64,000 bases of DNA from CABMKH01 sp040797625 (GTDB lineage Bacteria > Bacillota > Clostridia > Tissierellales > Tissierellaceae). The notes below the pieces were generated by a model that was given only the letters and a program-made list of their open reading frames with translations, made no database searches and was not told the origin of the DNA. Below, piece after piece: positions 8,945 to 17,534 of the stretch (position 1 is the first letter of the stretch; each line of letters opens with the position of its first letter). The stretch lies in contig JBQHQH010000013.1 in assembly GCA_052067355.1 (NCBI GenBank), positions 1 through 64,000 on the forward strand. The letters run 5' to 3'. The position numbers and the translations under genes are program-made.

Positions 8945-8976
8945 AACCTCTTAGAGATTAATATCTCCAAGAGGTA
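8945..8976 (-). terminator. Terminator after csp
   Basis: Hairpin CCTCTTGGAGAT...ATCTCTAAGAGG (8947-8974) followed by TTTTTT on the minus strand, just after the cold-shock gene. Confidence 0.9.
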
Positions 8977-8991
8977 AAGTATCATCTACGA

Positions 8992-9189
8992 TTAGATAAT
9001 TGTAATATCTTCAGCTTGTAGACCTTTTTCTCCTTCTACTACTTCAAATTCAACATCTTGACCTTCTTCTAATGTCTTGAATCCTTCTTTATTGATCTTT
9101 GAGAAGTGAGCAAATACGTCATTTCCTTCTTCAGTAGTAATAAAGCCATAACCTTTTTCTGCGTTAAACCATTTTACTGTACCTTTCAT
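8992..9189 (-). CDS. csp: Cold-shock protein, CspA family
   Basis: Single-stranded nucleic acid chaperone of 65 residues, one OB-fold. RNP1 (KGYGFITT) and RNP2 (DVFAHFS) are both intact and the length matches CspA/CspB. It is monocistronic with a terminator. The RBS CGGAGG precedes ATG. About 200 bases of non-coding sequence lie upstream, enough for the long structured leader typical of these genes, although I could not fold it here. Confidence 0.95.
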   Translation of the reverse strand: MKGTVKWFNAEKGYGFITTEEGNDVFAHFSKINKEGFKTLEEGQDVEFEVVEGEKGLQAEDITII

Positions 9190-9399
9190 GCATATACCTC
9201 CGAAATTTTATTTCTTTAATTCTCTGTAAAAATACAACAAATAAAATTTCTAATACATGCAGAAAACTGCGATACTGCAGAAATTATTGTTATTATCTTT
9301 TACTTCTGAATTAAAGCTACACCTTTATACTACCATTACTTACAAGATAATGCAAGTCAAATTTTATCATTATTTTATATTTTTAGAATAAGAGGATAT

Positions 9400-9873
9400 C
9401 TAATCTCCTAAAAAATATTTTGTCCTTTTATCTATAGATTTGGAAAAGTCCATTATATGTCTTTCGTATTCACAATCTAATAGAGGGGATGAAAGAATGA
9501 AATCTGCAGTTGCCCTATTGTTGGCTACTGGTATATCATATAAAACAGCTATTCTAAGCAAGGCCTTTACATCTGGATCATGAGGTTGAGCTTCTAAAGG
9601 ATCCCAGAAGAATATTAGTAGATCTATATTACCCTCAGCAATTCTAGCACCTAATTGTTGATCTCCACCTAGAGGACCTGATTTAAAGGCTCTAACTGGA
9701 AGTTGTACACTTTCAGATATCATCTTTGCTGTAGTACCTGTGCCGCATAAAAAATGCTTTTTCAATTCATCCTTATTCTCTTCTACCCACTGAATCAATT
9801 CACTCTTCATATTATCATGGGCAACTAAAGCAATATGCTTCTGTTTTTCCATCTTTACCCCTAGAAATTCCAT
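9400..9873 (-). CDS. mgsA: Methylglyoxal synthase
   Basis: Converts dihydroxyacetone phosphate to methylglyoxal and phosphate, a bypass of lower glycolysis used when sugar phosphates build up. Family motifs are intact: ALVAHDNMK, the phosphate-binding CGTGTT, the catalytic aspartate region SGPLGGDQQ, and FFWDPLEAQPHDPD with the substrate-binding histidine. The 157-residue length is normal. The ATG at 9871-9873 has a perfect AAGGAGG 8 bases upstream, so the extra N-terminal MEFLGVK is real. It lies 24 bases after the thioesterase gene and may be co-transcribed with it. Confidence 0.95.
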   Translation of the reverse strand: MEFLGVKMEKQKHIALVAHDNMKSELIQWVEENKDELKKHFLCGTGTTAKMISESVQLPVRAFKSGPLGGDQQLGARIAEGNIDLLIFFWDPLEAQPHDPDVKALLRIAVLYDIPVANNRATADFILSSPLLDCEYERHIMDFSKSIDKRTKYFLGD

Positions 9874-9897
9874 AGATAATTCCTCCTTGATTTTTAA

Positions 9898-10650
9898 CTA
9901 TATTAATTTTTTCTTCCAAATAGTTCTAGCCATGGTCTTCTGTTTACTGCCATCACTACTTAATATACTATGATTATATATTATATAATCACCATTATCT
10001 GTACCTTCATCCCTTTGAGATACAATGGATTCCCCATATAGGGTCTCCTTTTTATATACTATCTCAAATTCATTTAAGAAATATCTCTCTTCTATATCCT
10101 CAGGTATTGTCTCTATAACCCACTCTAGATAATGTGCATTGTTTACATGATTATTATAGTCTATATCTGATTTTCTCACATTAAAGTCTAAACACTCTGA
10201 GACCTCAACTCTATCCTCTAATTCTCCAAATCCTTCAAATACCTTTTCATCTATTATATTATAAATTTTATCAAATTTCTGTGGAATGCGTATAGGTCTT
10301 TTTCTCTCTATATCCAAAAATATCCATTGAGTAGTAGCTCTACCTATTTCCCTTCTACTTCCGTCATATATGATGAATTCCCTATAGGCATAAAATTTAT
10401 AAAAACCTGACGTCCATGTCTCCACGACTATTTTATCTCCTACTGATGGATAATGATCAAATCTTACCTTCCATCTATAGAGTATCCAACCATGGTTCTC
10501 CCTTTGTAGTTCATCAAATCCCACACCTTGATAATCTCCATGCTGTGATGATGTCTCTCCTAAATACTTTAACAATGATACAGGTGTTACTCTTCCATAT
10601 CTATCTGTTTCATAATATGGTATTATGTATTCCATTGTAAATTTCTCCAT
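9898..10650 (-). CDS. Acyl-ACP thioesterase (FatA/FatB-like)
   Basis: Hydrolyses acyl-acyl carrier protein to free fatty acid. It consists of two hot-dog folds: an N-terminal one (MEYIIPYYETDRYGRVTP, then SWILYRWKV-like GWILYRW) and a C-terminal one containing DIDYNNHVNNAHYLEWV, the usual active-site stretch with Asn and His. About 250 residues. The start is taken as ATG 10648-10650 (MEKFTMEY) because AAGGG is 9 bases upstream; an in-frame ATG at 10692 has no RBS. The free fatty acid may be exported or used in lipid turnover; the sequence does not say which. Confidence 0.88.
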   Translation of the reverse strand: MEKFTMEYIIPYYETDRYGRVTPVSLLKYLGETSSQHGDYQGVGFDELQRENHGWILYRWKVRFDHYPSVGDKIVVETWTSGFYKFYAYREFIIYDGSRREIGRATTQWIFLDIERKRPIRIPQKFDKIYNIIDEKVFEGFGELEDRVEVSECLDFNVRKSDIDYNNHVNNAHYLEWVIETIPEDIEERYFLNEFEIVYKKETLYGESIVSQRDEGTDNGDYIIYNHSILSSDGSKQKTMARTIWKKKLI

Positions 10651-10798
10651 AACCATCTTCCCTTTCCATATTCTATCATATTTTATACCCATTAAGGTAC
10701 AGGCAATTTTAATTCACAGATCACAATTCACAATTATTAAAGATACAGTGTCAAATCTCAAAGTCGAAGGAGTGTTTTGTCTGATGGCTTATCCCCAT

Positions 10799-10836
10799 TC
10801 AGCTGGAGTATAAAAATCCATCTGATATAAGTTTTC
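10799..10836. repeat. Dispersed imperfect palindrome, copy 1
   Basis: The segment reads TCAGCTGGAGTATAAAAATCC followed by ATCTGATATAAGTTTTC. It shares the TCAGCTGGAGT half and the CTGATATAAGTT half with copies near 17501, 41269, 48808 and 49073. It lies directly after the murR stop codon. The bases before it (10700-10798) have no gene. Confidence 0.6.
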
Positions 10837-10837
10837 T

Positions 10838-11689
10838 TTATTTAAACTTTAGATCCCTTATCAATTCACCAGTATTTGTAATACATGCATTGATCCTATT
10901 ATAGTTCTTCTTGACTATAGATGTAAATAATATATCTATAATTGTCAATTGGGCTATTCTAGAAGCTATTGCTCCCATCCTAAGATATTCTTCTACTTCA
11001 GCAGTATATAGATTAAAATCTGCGATTTTACTTACAGGACTATCTCCATATCTAGTTATAGAGACAGTCTCACATCCAGCTTCCTTAGCCAATTCTAAGG
11101 CTCTATATATCTCCTTAGTTTTTCCACTGTGGGAAATGCCTATAGCTATATCTCCAATCTTCATATTGGATGCAGAGACCAATTGTAGATGTAAGTCCTC
11201 ATATAGAAATACTGGCATATTTATCCTAGCTAGTTTATATTGAAGGTCTCTAGCTACTAAAAAAGAGCTGCCTATTCCAAATAGAAATATTCTATTTGCA
11301 CCATCTATTGCTTCTACTACTCTATCTATAGAATCTCTATCTAGAAGTTTAAGAGTATTTTTTATTGCATTTATATTTTCGATAGCTATCTTTTCCATAA
11401 TAGACGCTGTAGAATCTTCTATAGAAATTGCCTCATATATCTTATCTCCTCTACTATTATCTCTATCTCCATCCTTTGCTAGAGATATCTTTAATTCTTG
11501 AAAACCTGAATAACCTAATTTCTTAGAAAATCTTATTACACTTGCTGCACTGGTTTCTGTTATATCTGCCAATTCTAAAGCAGTTAGATTATATACCTTA
11601 TCTGGATTATCTATTATATATTGGCCTATTTTTCCCTCAGATTCTGTAAAATCGTATTTCAAACTTCTGATCCTCACTATTGCACCCAA
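10838..11689 (-). CDS. murR: RpiR/MurR-family transcriptional regulator
   Basis: Likely repressor of the MurNAc genes. It has an N-terminal winged helix of the RpiR family (residues 1-75; TETSAASVIRFSKKLGYSGF is the recognition region) and a C-terminal SIS sugar-phosphate domain (about 110-250; FLFGIGSSFLVARD, ISHSGKTKE). In E. coli and B. subtilis MurR-type proteins respond to MurNAc 6-phosphate; that ligand is inferred here from the neighbouring murQ and murP. The start is TTG at 11687-11689, the first possible start after an in-frame stop; the RBS (GAGGAG) is 15 bases away, which is long. A terminator separates it from the genes upstream, so it probably has its own promoter. Confidence 0.85.
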   Translation of the reverse strand: MGAIVRIRSLKYDFTESEGKIGQYIIDNPDKVYNLTALELADITETSAASVIRFSKKLGYSGFQELKISLAKDGDRDNSRGDKIYEAISIEDSTASIMEKIAIENINAIKNTLKLLDRDSIDRVVEAIDGANRIFLFGIGSSFLVARDLQYKLARINMPVFLYEDLHLQLVSASNMKIGDIAIGISHSGKTKEIYRALELAKEAGCETVSITRYGDSPVSKIADFNLYTAEVEEYLRMGAIASRIAQLTIIDILFTSIVKKNYNRINACITNTGELIRDLKFK

Positions 11690-11736
11690 AAATTATCACC
11701 CAATCTCCTCTGTTTTACTAATATTAATATATCACA

Positions 11737-11766
11737 AAATATGGTGACTAGCTATAGTCACCATAT
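11737..11766 (-). terminator. Terminator between the PHP gene and murR
   Basis: A near-perfect hairpin with 12-base arms (ATATGGTGACTA/TAGTCACCATAT) ends in TTTTG on the minus strand. It would end the murQ-to-PHP transcript before murR. Confidence 0.8.
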
Positions 11767-11773
11767 CCATTAG

Positions 11774-12619
11774 TTATATTTTATTTTTAAAGTATGGTTC
11801 AAGATTATAATATACCTCTTCTGGTATATCTATTCCAGCAATGGCTGTCTTATGTTTATTATAATCTCCATGATAATCTGAACCACCGGTTATCATTATA
11901 TCTTTTTTGTTTGCAAGTTCTGTCAATTCTTCTCGAACATCCATATTATTGGAAATATGATATACTTCTACTCCATCTAATAATCCGCTATTTAATACTT
12001 CATAATATAGCTTCTCATTTTTCTTCTTAATCTTTCCAGGATGAGCTAGTACTACTATTCCGCCATTTTCCTTTATAAGCCTAACAGTCTGGCTAAAATC
12101 ATTGTATTTAAACCCATCTTCCACATAATATGGAGCATCTTTTCCAAAGAATTTACCTAATGAATTCATAATATCCTCTTCTAATAGATATCCATGTCTA
12201 CTCAACACCTTTAAGAGCTTAGCCCTATAGAGAGGTCCTCCCTGTCCTTCGGCAAAGAATTCCTCTTCTGGTATATCTATTCCATTTCTATGCATTAAAT
12301 CTATCTGCTCTTTTGATTTTTTATTTAGCTTATTTAAGATATCCAAAGAATAATTTATCAATTCATCAGATTTAAAATCTATCCCATATCCTAATACATG
12401 AAACTTCATTCCTTCTTCAAAAGCTGTAAACTCTATCCCGGGAACAAAAGGAATATTATAGCTTCTACTAAATTTATCCACTTCCTCAATACCCAATACA
12501 GTATCATGATCTGTTACTGCAATTGCCTCTAAATCTATGGAATTTGCCTTTTTAAATATTTCTTCTACTGTAGAGCTTCCATCTGAATAGACAGAATGCA
12601 TATGAAAATCAAAGTTCAT
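11774..12619 (-). CDS. PHP-domain phosphoesterase
   Basis: Metal-dependent phosphoesterase of the PHP family, similar to RNase AM / nucleoside 3',5'-bisphosphate phosphatases (YciV/TrpH type). The metal-binding motifs are present: DFHMHSVYSDG at the N-terminus, VTDHDT, PGIEFTA, VLAHPGK and GGSDYHG near the C-terminus. 281 residues. It lies 16 bases after the MurNAc PTS gene with a good RBS (TTGGAGG), hence in the same operon, although PHP proteins are not a usual member of MurNAc operons. The substrate is unknown. Confidence 0.85.
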   Translation of the reverse strand: MNFDFHMHSVYSDGSSTVEEIFKKANSIDLEAIAVTDHDTVLGIEEVDKFSRSYNIPFVPGIEFTAFEEGMKFHVLGYGIDFKSDELINYSLDILNKLNKKSKEQIDLMHRNGIDIPEEEFFAEGQGGPLYRAKLLKVLSRHGYLLEEDIMNSLGKFFGKDAPYYVEDGFKYNDFSQTVRLIKENGGIVVLAHPGKIKKKNEKLYYEVLNSGLLDGVEVYHISNNMDVREELTELANKKDIMITGGSDYHGDYNKHKTAIAGIDIPEEVYYNLEPYFKNKI

Positions 12620-12635
12620 TATAAAGCCTCCAAAA

Positions 12636-14039
12636 TCATTTATTCAAATGCAATACTTCATTTAATACAGAATTACCTTCCATCTCTCCTTCAACTCCAT
12701 CAGGCATATCTTCCCATTTAGTGAAGTATGTCAATAAAAATCCTCCTAGATATGCCAATAACGTTCCTATAAGATAGTGAACTATCATATTAGATGGAAT
12801 CAACAAAGTCAATGGCAATCCTGATAATCCTATTCCCAATGAACCCACTTTCATAATAGATACATATGCTCCTCCTAGCATAGAACCTATACATGCAGTT
12901 ATAAATGGCTTTCCTAAAGGTAATGTGACACCAAACATCAATGGCTCTCCAACTCCCAACATTCCTATAGGAAGGGAACTACCTATTATATTTTTAAGTT
13001 TCTTGTTTTTAGTTTTCAAATAGATAGCAATACCTGCACCAACTTGCCCTGCTCCTGCCATTGCAAGTATTGGTCTTAATAAGTCAATACTTGTCTCCTT
13101 TAGTAAACTTACTTCAATAGGTGTTAGAGCTCTATGAAGCCCAGTCATTACTAATGGTAAGAATGCACCAGATAATACGGCTCCTATTAAAAAACCACCT
13201 CTATCAATTAAAACTTCTACTACATTACTAATGCTTTTAGTCAGAGTAACTCCTAATGGATGTATTATATACAAGCTACCTACACCTATTATCAATAATA
13301 CAAGGGTTGGAGTTGCTATCAAATCTATAACTGAAGGCATAAATTTTCTAATCTTCTTCTCTAACCAAGCCCCCAACATACATGCTATTAATACAGCAAT
13401 TATACCTCCTTGCTCCGGTATTAGATTCTCTCCATTTATAACTACTTTTGCCAATCCCGGTGCACTTAAGATACCAGCTATTGAACCACCTAGAGTAATA
13501 CTCCCTCCAAATTCCTTTGCAGTATACATACCTACCATTATATTCATATAGGTAAATATAGCCTTACCAATAACCTTTAAAATTTCATAAGTATTTTCAT
13601 TTATTAGTCCTAGATTATCTAATAGTTTTGAACCACCATAGATAACTCCACATCCTACAAACGCTGGAATAAGCGGTATAAATATGTTTGATAGATGTTT
13701 TAAAAATCTCTTAAACGGTGTATCATTTTTTCTCTTTAACTCTTCTTTTTTAAGTTGTATCTGATCTATTTCTTTAACTGAAACGCCTGTAACTTTAGCA
13801 AATTCTGCACCTACTTTTCCTGCAGTACCGGGTCCTAATATTATTTGATATTGATCATCTTGTTTTACTACTCCCAGTACCCCATCAATACTATTTAGTT
13901 TTGCTCTATTCATGAGTTTTTCATCTTTAAGAAATACTCTTAGTCTAGTTGCACAATTGGCAGCAGATACTATGTTTTCCTTGCCTCCAACACTTGCTAA
14001 AATCTGTTCTGATAATTCCTTTGGTGATAATTTGGCCAT
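12636..14039 (-). CDS. murP: PTS permease IIBC, probably for N-acetylmuramic acid
   Basis: Imports a sugar across the membrane with phosphorylation. The IIB domain (residues 1-85) has the phosphocysteine motif AANCATRLRVFL; after a linker the IIC domain (about 110-450) has ten or so membrane helices and the GVGEPLMFGVTLPL motif of the glucose/sucrose superfamily. No IIA domain is fused, consistent with the separate IIA gene at 16916. MurNAc specificity is inferred from murQ, murR and the secreted serine hydrolase beside it; from sequence alone a glucoside or trehalose PTS cannot be excluded. Confidence 0.85.
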   Translation of the reverse strand: MAKLSPKELSEQILASVGGKENIVSAANCATRLRVFLKDEKLMNRAKLNSIDGVLGVVKQDDQYQIILGPGTAGKVGAEFAKVTGVSVKEIDQIQLKKEELKRKNDTPFKRFLKHLSNIFIPLIPAFVGCGVIYGGSKLLDNLGLINENTYEILKVIGKAIFTYMNIMVGMYTAKEFGGSITLGGSIAGILSAPGLAKVVINGENLIPEQGGIIAVLIACMLGAWLEKKIRKFMPSVIDLIATPTLVLLIIGVGSLYIIHPLGVTLTKSISNVVEVLIDRGGFLIGAVLSGAFLPLVMTGLHRALTPIEVSLLKETSIDLLRPILAMAGAGQVGAGIAIYLKTKNKKLKNIIGSSLPIGMLGVGEPLMFGVTLPLGKPFITACIGSMLGGAYVSIMKVGSLGIGLSGLPLTLLIPSNMIVHYLIGTLLAYLGGFLLTYFTKWEDMPDGVEGEMEGNSVLNEVLHLNK

Positions 14040-14113
14040 AAAGCATCCCCCTTCTTATTGTTAATATTAAAAAACTTATATGAGATAAAACCATTTAAAA
14101 CTTTTCCTATACT

Positions 14114-15751
14114 TTAATTATTTTCCAATAACGCTTCGTAAATCAGAGATACAACGCTTCCATATTTCCCTGTTTCAAATTTGTCTCCCTCAAATTTATC
14201 CTCAACACAATTAGAGTGTTTTTTATTAGTAAGCAATACAATTGCCATATCATATTTTGGGTCTATTACTGTCAAACTACCAGTCCATCCAGTATGACCA
14301 ATTGCAAGATTGCTGGCATATGGTCCAAATTGCCATATCTTATCCATATTTCCAGCACGATTCCACCCTAGTCCAAAAGTTATGTCACTATCTGAAGGTT
14401 TTGTGAATTGATCTAATACTCCATTATTAAATATCTCATTATTACCATATCCACCACCATTTAATAATGATTGACAGAGGACCGCCATATCTCCAGCTGT
14501 AGAAAATAATCCTGCATGTCCTGACACACCATCCATGGAATAATATGCTTTTTCATCATGGACTTCACCCTGTAATGTATGTTTTCTTATATTTGGATAG
14601 TCTCTACTTCCACCTCTTGTATTGCCCATAGTCTCAGTAGCAGCAAATTGCTCTTTTAATAGTCCTTTTTCTAATGGAACATACATAGTATGTTTTAATC
14701 CTAAGGGCTCATATATCTCTTTTTCTACATACTCATCTAATCTCTTTCCAGTTACATTTTCAATTATATATCCTAGTAGCATATAATCAGTATCACTGTA
14801 TATTGTCTTTGTTCCTGTTTCATATTCTAGAGGAGCTTTTTCTAAAAGTTTTAGTGTTCTCTCTCTATTATCTGAATAGAACTCTTCTCCATATGGATTG
14901 TCAGGCATATAAAATCTTATACTAGAGCTAAACCCTGCACTGTGAGTCAATAGATCCTTTATCCTAATATTTTCTCTTCCATCTCCCTTAAAATTAGGGA
15001 TATATTTTATCACCTTATCTTCTATCTTTATCTTTCCCTCACTAATGAGCTTCTGTATTGCTATATTAGTTGAAAACATCTTTGTATTAGAAGCTAAATC
15101 AAAGATCGTACCTACTTCCATTGGTACAAATTCATCTAATAGATCTTCACCATCATATTTAAGTTTATATCCATATGCTGTATTCTTGACTATCTTTCCA
15201 TCCTTGATAATCAACAGTACTGCTCCTGGAAATCCCTCTTCAACTTCACTATTAATCAGCTCATCTACTTTAGCTAATTTTTTATCAGAAAAACCAACCT
15301 CGTGAGCTTTCCCCACCGCTAGGCTAGGATATGGTATATGCACCTTTATGTAAGATTCCTCTGGCTTGACATTTAAAACTTTAATAAGGTTTTCCCCATT
15401 AACAGTATATTTTCCTATATCAATTGTCATAACTTCTGTTTCATCCTCTAGAGCCTTTTTAATATCAATCAACTTTCCATTGATATAGATTTCTGCAGAT
15501 TTTGCACCGTGATTTTCCACAATGATCTGTCCTCTACCCTCATACCCTTTAAACGTCCTACGATTTTGGGCAAAGATTCTATCTGTAGGATTTTCATCAG
15601 GAAACTTCGGCTCAATTTGAGACGATATAGTCCATATCTCCCCAGTTTTCCCACCAATTTCAATCTCAGCTGCATAGCTAGTGAAGCTAGTTAAAAATAT
15701 TATAAGGACTAACAAGATGCTGGAAAATCTTATACGCTTATTTTTCATCAT
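14114..15751 (-). CDS. Secreted serine hydrolase of the beta-lactamase/AmiE (YbbE) type
   Basis: Exported enzyme (signal peptide about residues 1-28) of the class C beta-lactamase fold. After a beta-rich N-terminal domain (30-150), the catalytic domain shows Ser221 in LASNTK (SxxK), YSDTDY as the second motif, and GHTGWTG as the third (KTG-like). In B. subtilis the equivalent gene in the murQ-murR-murP cluster (ybbE/amiE) encodes an amidase that removes peptides from MurNAc; the same role is inferred here from position. The RBS AAAGGAGG supports the first ATG. It lies between murP and murQ on one strand. Confidence 0.82.
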   Translation of the reverse strand: MMKNKRIRFSSILLVLIIFLTSFTSYAAEIEIGGKTGEIWTISSQIEPKFPDENPTDRIFAQNRRTFKGYEGRGQIIVENHGAKSAEIYINGKLIDIKKALEDETEVMTIDIGKYTVNGENLIKVLNVKPEESYIKVHIPYPSLAVGKAHEVGFSDKKLAKVDELINSEVEEGFPGAVLLIIKDGKIVKNTAYGYKLKYDGEDLLDEFVPMEVGTIFDLASNTKMFSTNIAIQKLISEGKIKIEDKVIKYIPNFKGDGRENIRIKDLLTHSAGFSSSIRFYMPDNPYGEEFYSDNRERTLKLLEKAPLEYETGTKTIYSDTDYMLLGYIIENVTGKRLDEYVEKEIYEPLGLKHTMYVPLEKGLLKEQFAATETMGNTRGGSRDYPNIRKHTLQGEVHDEKAYYSMDGVSGHAGLFSTAGDMAVLCQSLLNGGGYGNNEIFNNGVLDQFTKPSDSDITFGLGWNRAGNMDKIWQFGPYASNLAIGHTGWTGSLTVIDPKYDMAIVLLTNKKHSNCVEDKFEGDKFETGKYGSVVSLIYEALLENN

Positions 15752-15808
15752 AAATACCTAAACCTCCTTTCAAATTCTTACTGAACTTTTAAATTATACT
15801 TCCATAGC

Positions 15809-16711
15809 CTAAATCAATTCTAATGCCTTTCTAATATGCCCCTTAGTCTTATGTAATAAATCTTTAGCAGTATTCTTATCTAATCCCCCCTTTATCATAA
15901 GTATAGATAATTTAACATCATAATCTGTATCCTCTAGATATTCTGTAGCCACATCTTCTTCGACTCCTGTTGCTTCCATAACTATCCTCTTACTTCTTTC
16001 AACTAATTTGAGATTTGTCGGCTCCACATCTACCATTAGATTTTCATATACCTTTCCTAACTTTATCATAGTACCTGTACTCAACATATTTAAAACCATC
16101 TTTTGTGCTGTACCAGCCTTCATCCTAGTTGAGCCTGTCACTACTTCTCCACCTACTTCCACAGCAATACATATATCTACGTAATTACGCATCTCAGCTA
16201 GACTGTTATTTGTAACTCCAATAGTTATTGCACCTATTGATCTAGCATACTCTAGTCCTCCTAATACATAAGGTGTCCTGCCACTTGCAGCTATTCCTAC
16301 CAACACATCCTTATTAGTAAAATCTATTTCCTTTAGATCCTTCATTCCCTCTTCTGTACTATCTTCAATATTCTCTACGGCTTTAAGTATAGCCTTATGA
16401 CCTCCAGCTATTAATCCCTGTACTAACTCATGGGATACTCCAAATGTTGGAGGACATTCTGAAGCATCTAATATACCCAATCGTCCACTAGTGCCTGCAC
16501 CCATATATATGAGCCTTCCACCATTGCCCAATCTATCTACGATTAAATCAATAGCCCTTGCTATATTAGGTATCTCTTTTTCCACTGCATAGGCCACTTT
16601 CTTATCTTCATTATTGATTAGTCTTACCATCTGATCTGTTGAAACTATATCTATATCCATAGTTAGAGGATTTCTCTTCTCCGTAGTCAATTTATGCAAT
16701 TGAATTTTCAT
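15809..16711 (-). CDS. murQ: N-acetylmuramic acid 6-phosphate etherase
   Basis: Cleaves the lactyl ether of MurNAc 6-phosphate to give GlcNAc 6-phosphate and D-lactate, so that wall sugar enters amino-sugar metabolism. The SIS domain carries GAGTSGRLG and the catalytic DASECPPTFG; GSTRMKAGTAQK is also typical. About 300 residues, full length, with the C-terminal helical UBA-like tail. The start is ATG 16709-16711 (MKIQLHKL), 8 bases after AAAGGG; a GTG three codons earlier touches the RBS. First gene of the cluster. Confidence 0.96.
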   Translation of the reverse strand: MKIQLHKLTTEKRNPLTMDIDIVSTDQMVRLINNEDKKVAYAVEKEIPNIARAIDLIVDRLGNGGRLIYMGAGTSGRLGILDASECPPTFGVSHELVQGLIAGGHKAILKAVENIEDSTEEGMKDLKEIDFTNKDVLVGIAASGRTPYVLGGLEYARSIGAITIGVTNNSLAEMRNYVDICIAVEVGGEVVTGSTRMKAGTAQKMVLNMLSTGTMIKLGKVYENLMVDVEPTNLKLVERSKRIVMEATGVEEDVATEYLEDTDYDVKLSILMIKGGLDKNTAKDLLHKTKGHIRKALELI

Positions 16712-16748
16712 AAGCATCACCCTTTCTTATTACATATATACCCAATAT

Positions 16749-16760
16749 ATTAAATTTAAT
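16749..16760. promoter_or_regulatory. Palindrome upstream of murQ, possible regulator site
   Basis: A perfect 12-base palindrome ATTAAATTTAAT lies 38 bases before the murQ start; a TATAAT-like -10 (minus strand, about 16775-16780) lies just upstream of it. Such a site could bind the RpiR-type regulator, but AT palindromes are common in this sequence. Confidence 0.3.
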
Positions 16761-16884
16761 TCCACGTTTTTGATTATATCATAAAATTATATTTCATTAA
16801 AGCCTAAAATGATACTAAATGTATATAATTTAAAAACTTATCAATTTTTTTAAAATTACATCTATAGATATTACCTGTAGACAT

Positions 16885-16911
16885 AAAAAAAGAGATGGAG
16901 GTCCATCTCTA
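16885..16911 (-). terminator. Terminator after the PTS IIA gene
   Basis: Hairpin AGAGATGGA-CC-TCCATCTCT followed by seven T residues on the minus strand. It separates the IIA gene from murQ. Confidence 0.9.
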
Positions 16912-16915
16912 TACC

Positions 16916-17416
16916 TTATTTTAGTTTTATAGTAGCTACCTTTTCATTTGCATCTTTATTTCCATAATCTATAGATATATCCTCTACTACATCCATATTG
17001 GTTATGATAAGTGGAGTAATAGAGCTTTTAGCCTTTTCTTCAATGATAGCTTTATCAAAAGATACCAATAGATCCCCTTGTTTTACCTTATCTCCTACCT
17101 TTACATGACCTGTAAAACCTTCACCATCTAATTGAACTGTATCTATTCCTATATGAATGAGTATCTCTAATCCATCTTCAGTTTCAATTGCTACAGCATG
17201 TAATGTAGGGAATAAAACCTTTATCTCTCCAGATACTGGTGCATATATCTTATTTCCCTTAGGTTTAATTGAAAATCCATCTCCAAGCATCTTTCCTGCA
17301 AATACCTCATCTGGTGTATCTTCTATAGATATGATCTCACCTTCTACTGGACTAAAAATACTTATATCCTCTTTTTTTATAGATTCTTCTCTTTTCTTAA
17401 ACAGATTTTTAAACAA
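16916..17416 (-). CDS. crr: PTS IIA component, glucose family
   Basis: Cytosolic phosphocarrier of 166 residues, passes phosphate from HPr to a IIB domain. The IIA-Glc fold shows VFAGKMLGDG, the auxiliary histidine in HAVAIET and the phosphorylated histidine in ILIHIGIDTVQLDG. The start is TTG at 17414-17416, with GGAGG 7 bases upstream. It is the obvious partner for the murP-like IIBC, which lacks a IIA domain, though it is transcribed separately. Confidence 0.92.
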   Translation of the reverse strand: MFKNLFKKREESIKKEDISIFSPVEGEIISIEDTPDEVFAGKMLGDGFSIKPKGNKIYAPVSGEIKVLFPTLHAVAIETEDGLEILIHIGIDTVQLDGEGFTGHVKVGDKVKQGDLLVSFDKAIIEEKAKSSITPLIITNMDVVEDISIDYGNKDANEKVATIKLK

Positions 17417-17500
17417 TTTTTTTCCTCCTCATTTCCAATTCTTTATATATAATATCATAAAAATATTAAACATCATATAAAAGAATATAATAGACTATAA

Positions 17501-17530
17501 AAAAACTTATGTCAGATGGAGTTTTATTTA
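17501..17530. repeat. Dispersed palindrome, half copy 2
   Basis: AAAAAACTTATGTCAGATGG followed by AGTTTTAT, after the ftsH stop codon. It matches the left half of the repeat seen at 41269 and 49073; the right half is missing. Confidence 0.5.
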
Positions 17531-17534
17531 TATC

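Noticed and set aside
10693..10798. Possible small gene between murR and the thioesterase
   Set aside because: No RBS and start in any frame that leads to a protein; the sequence looks like part of an intergenic repeat with CACAATTCACAATT.
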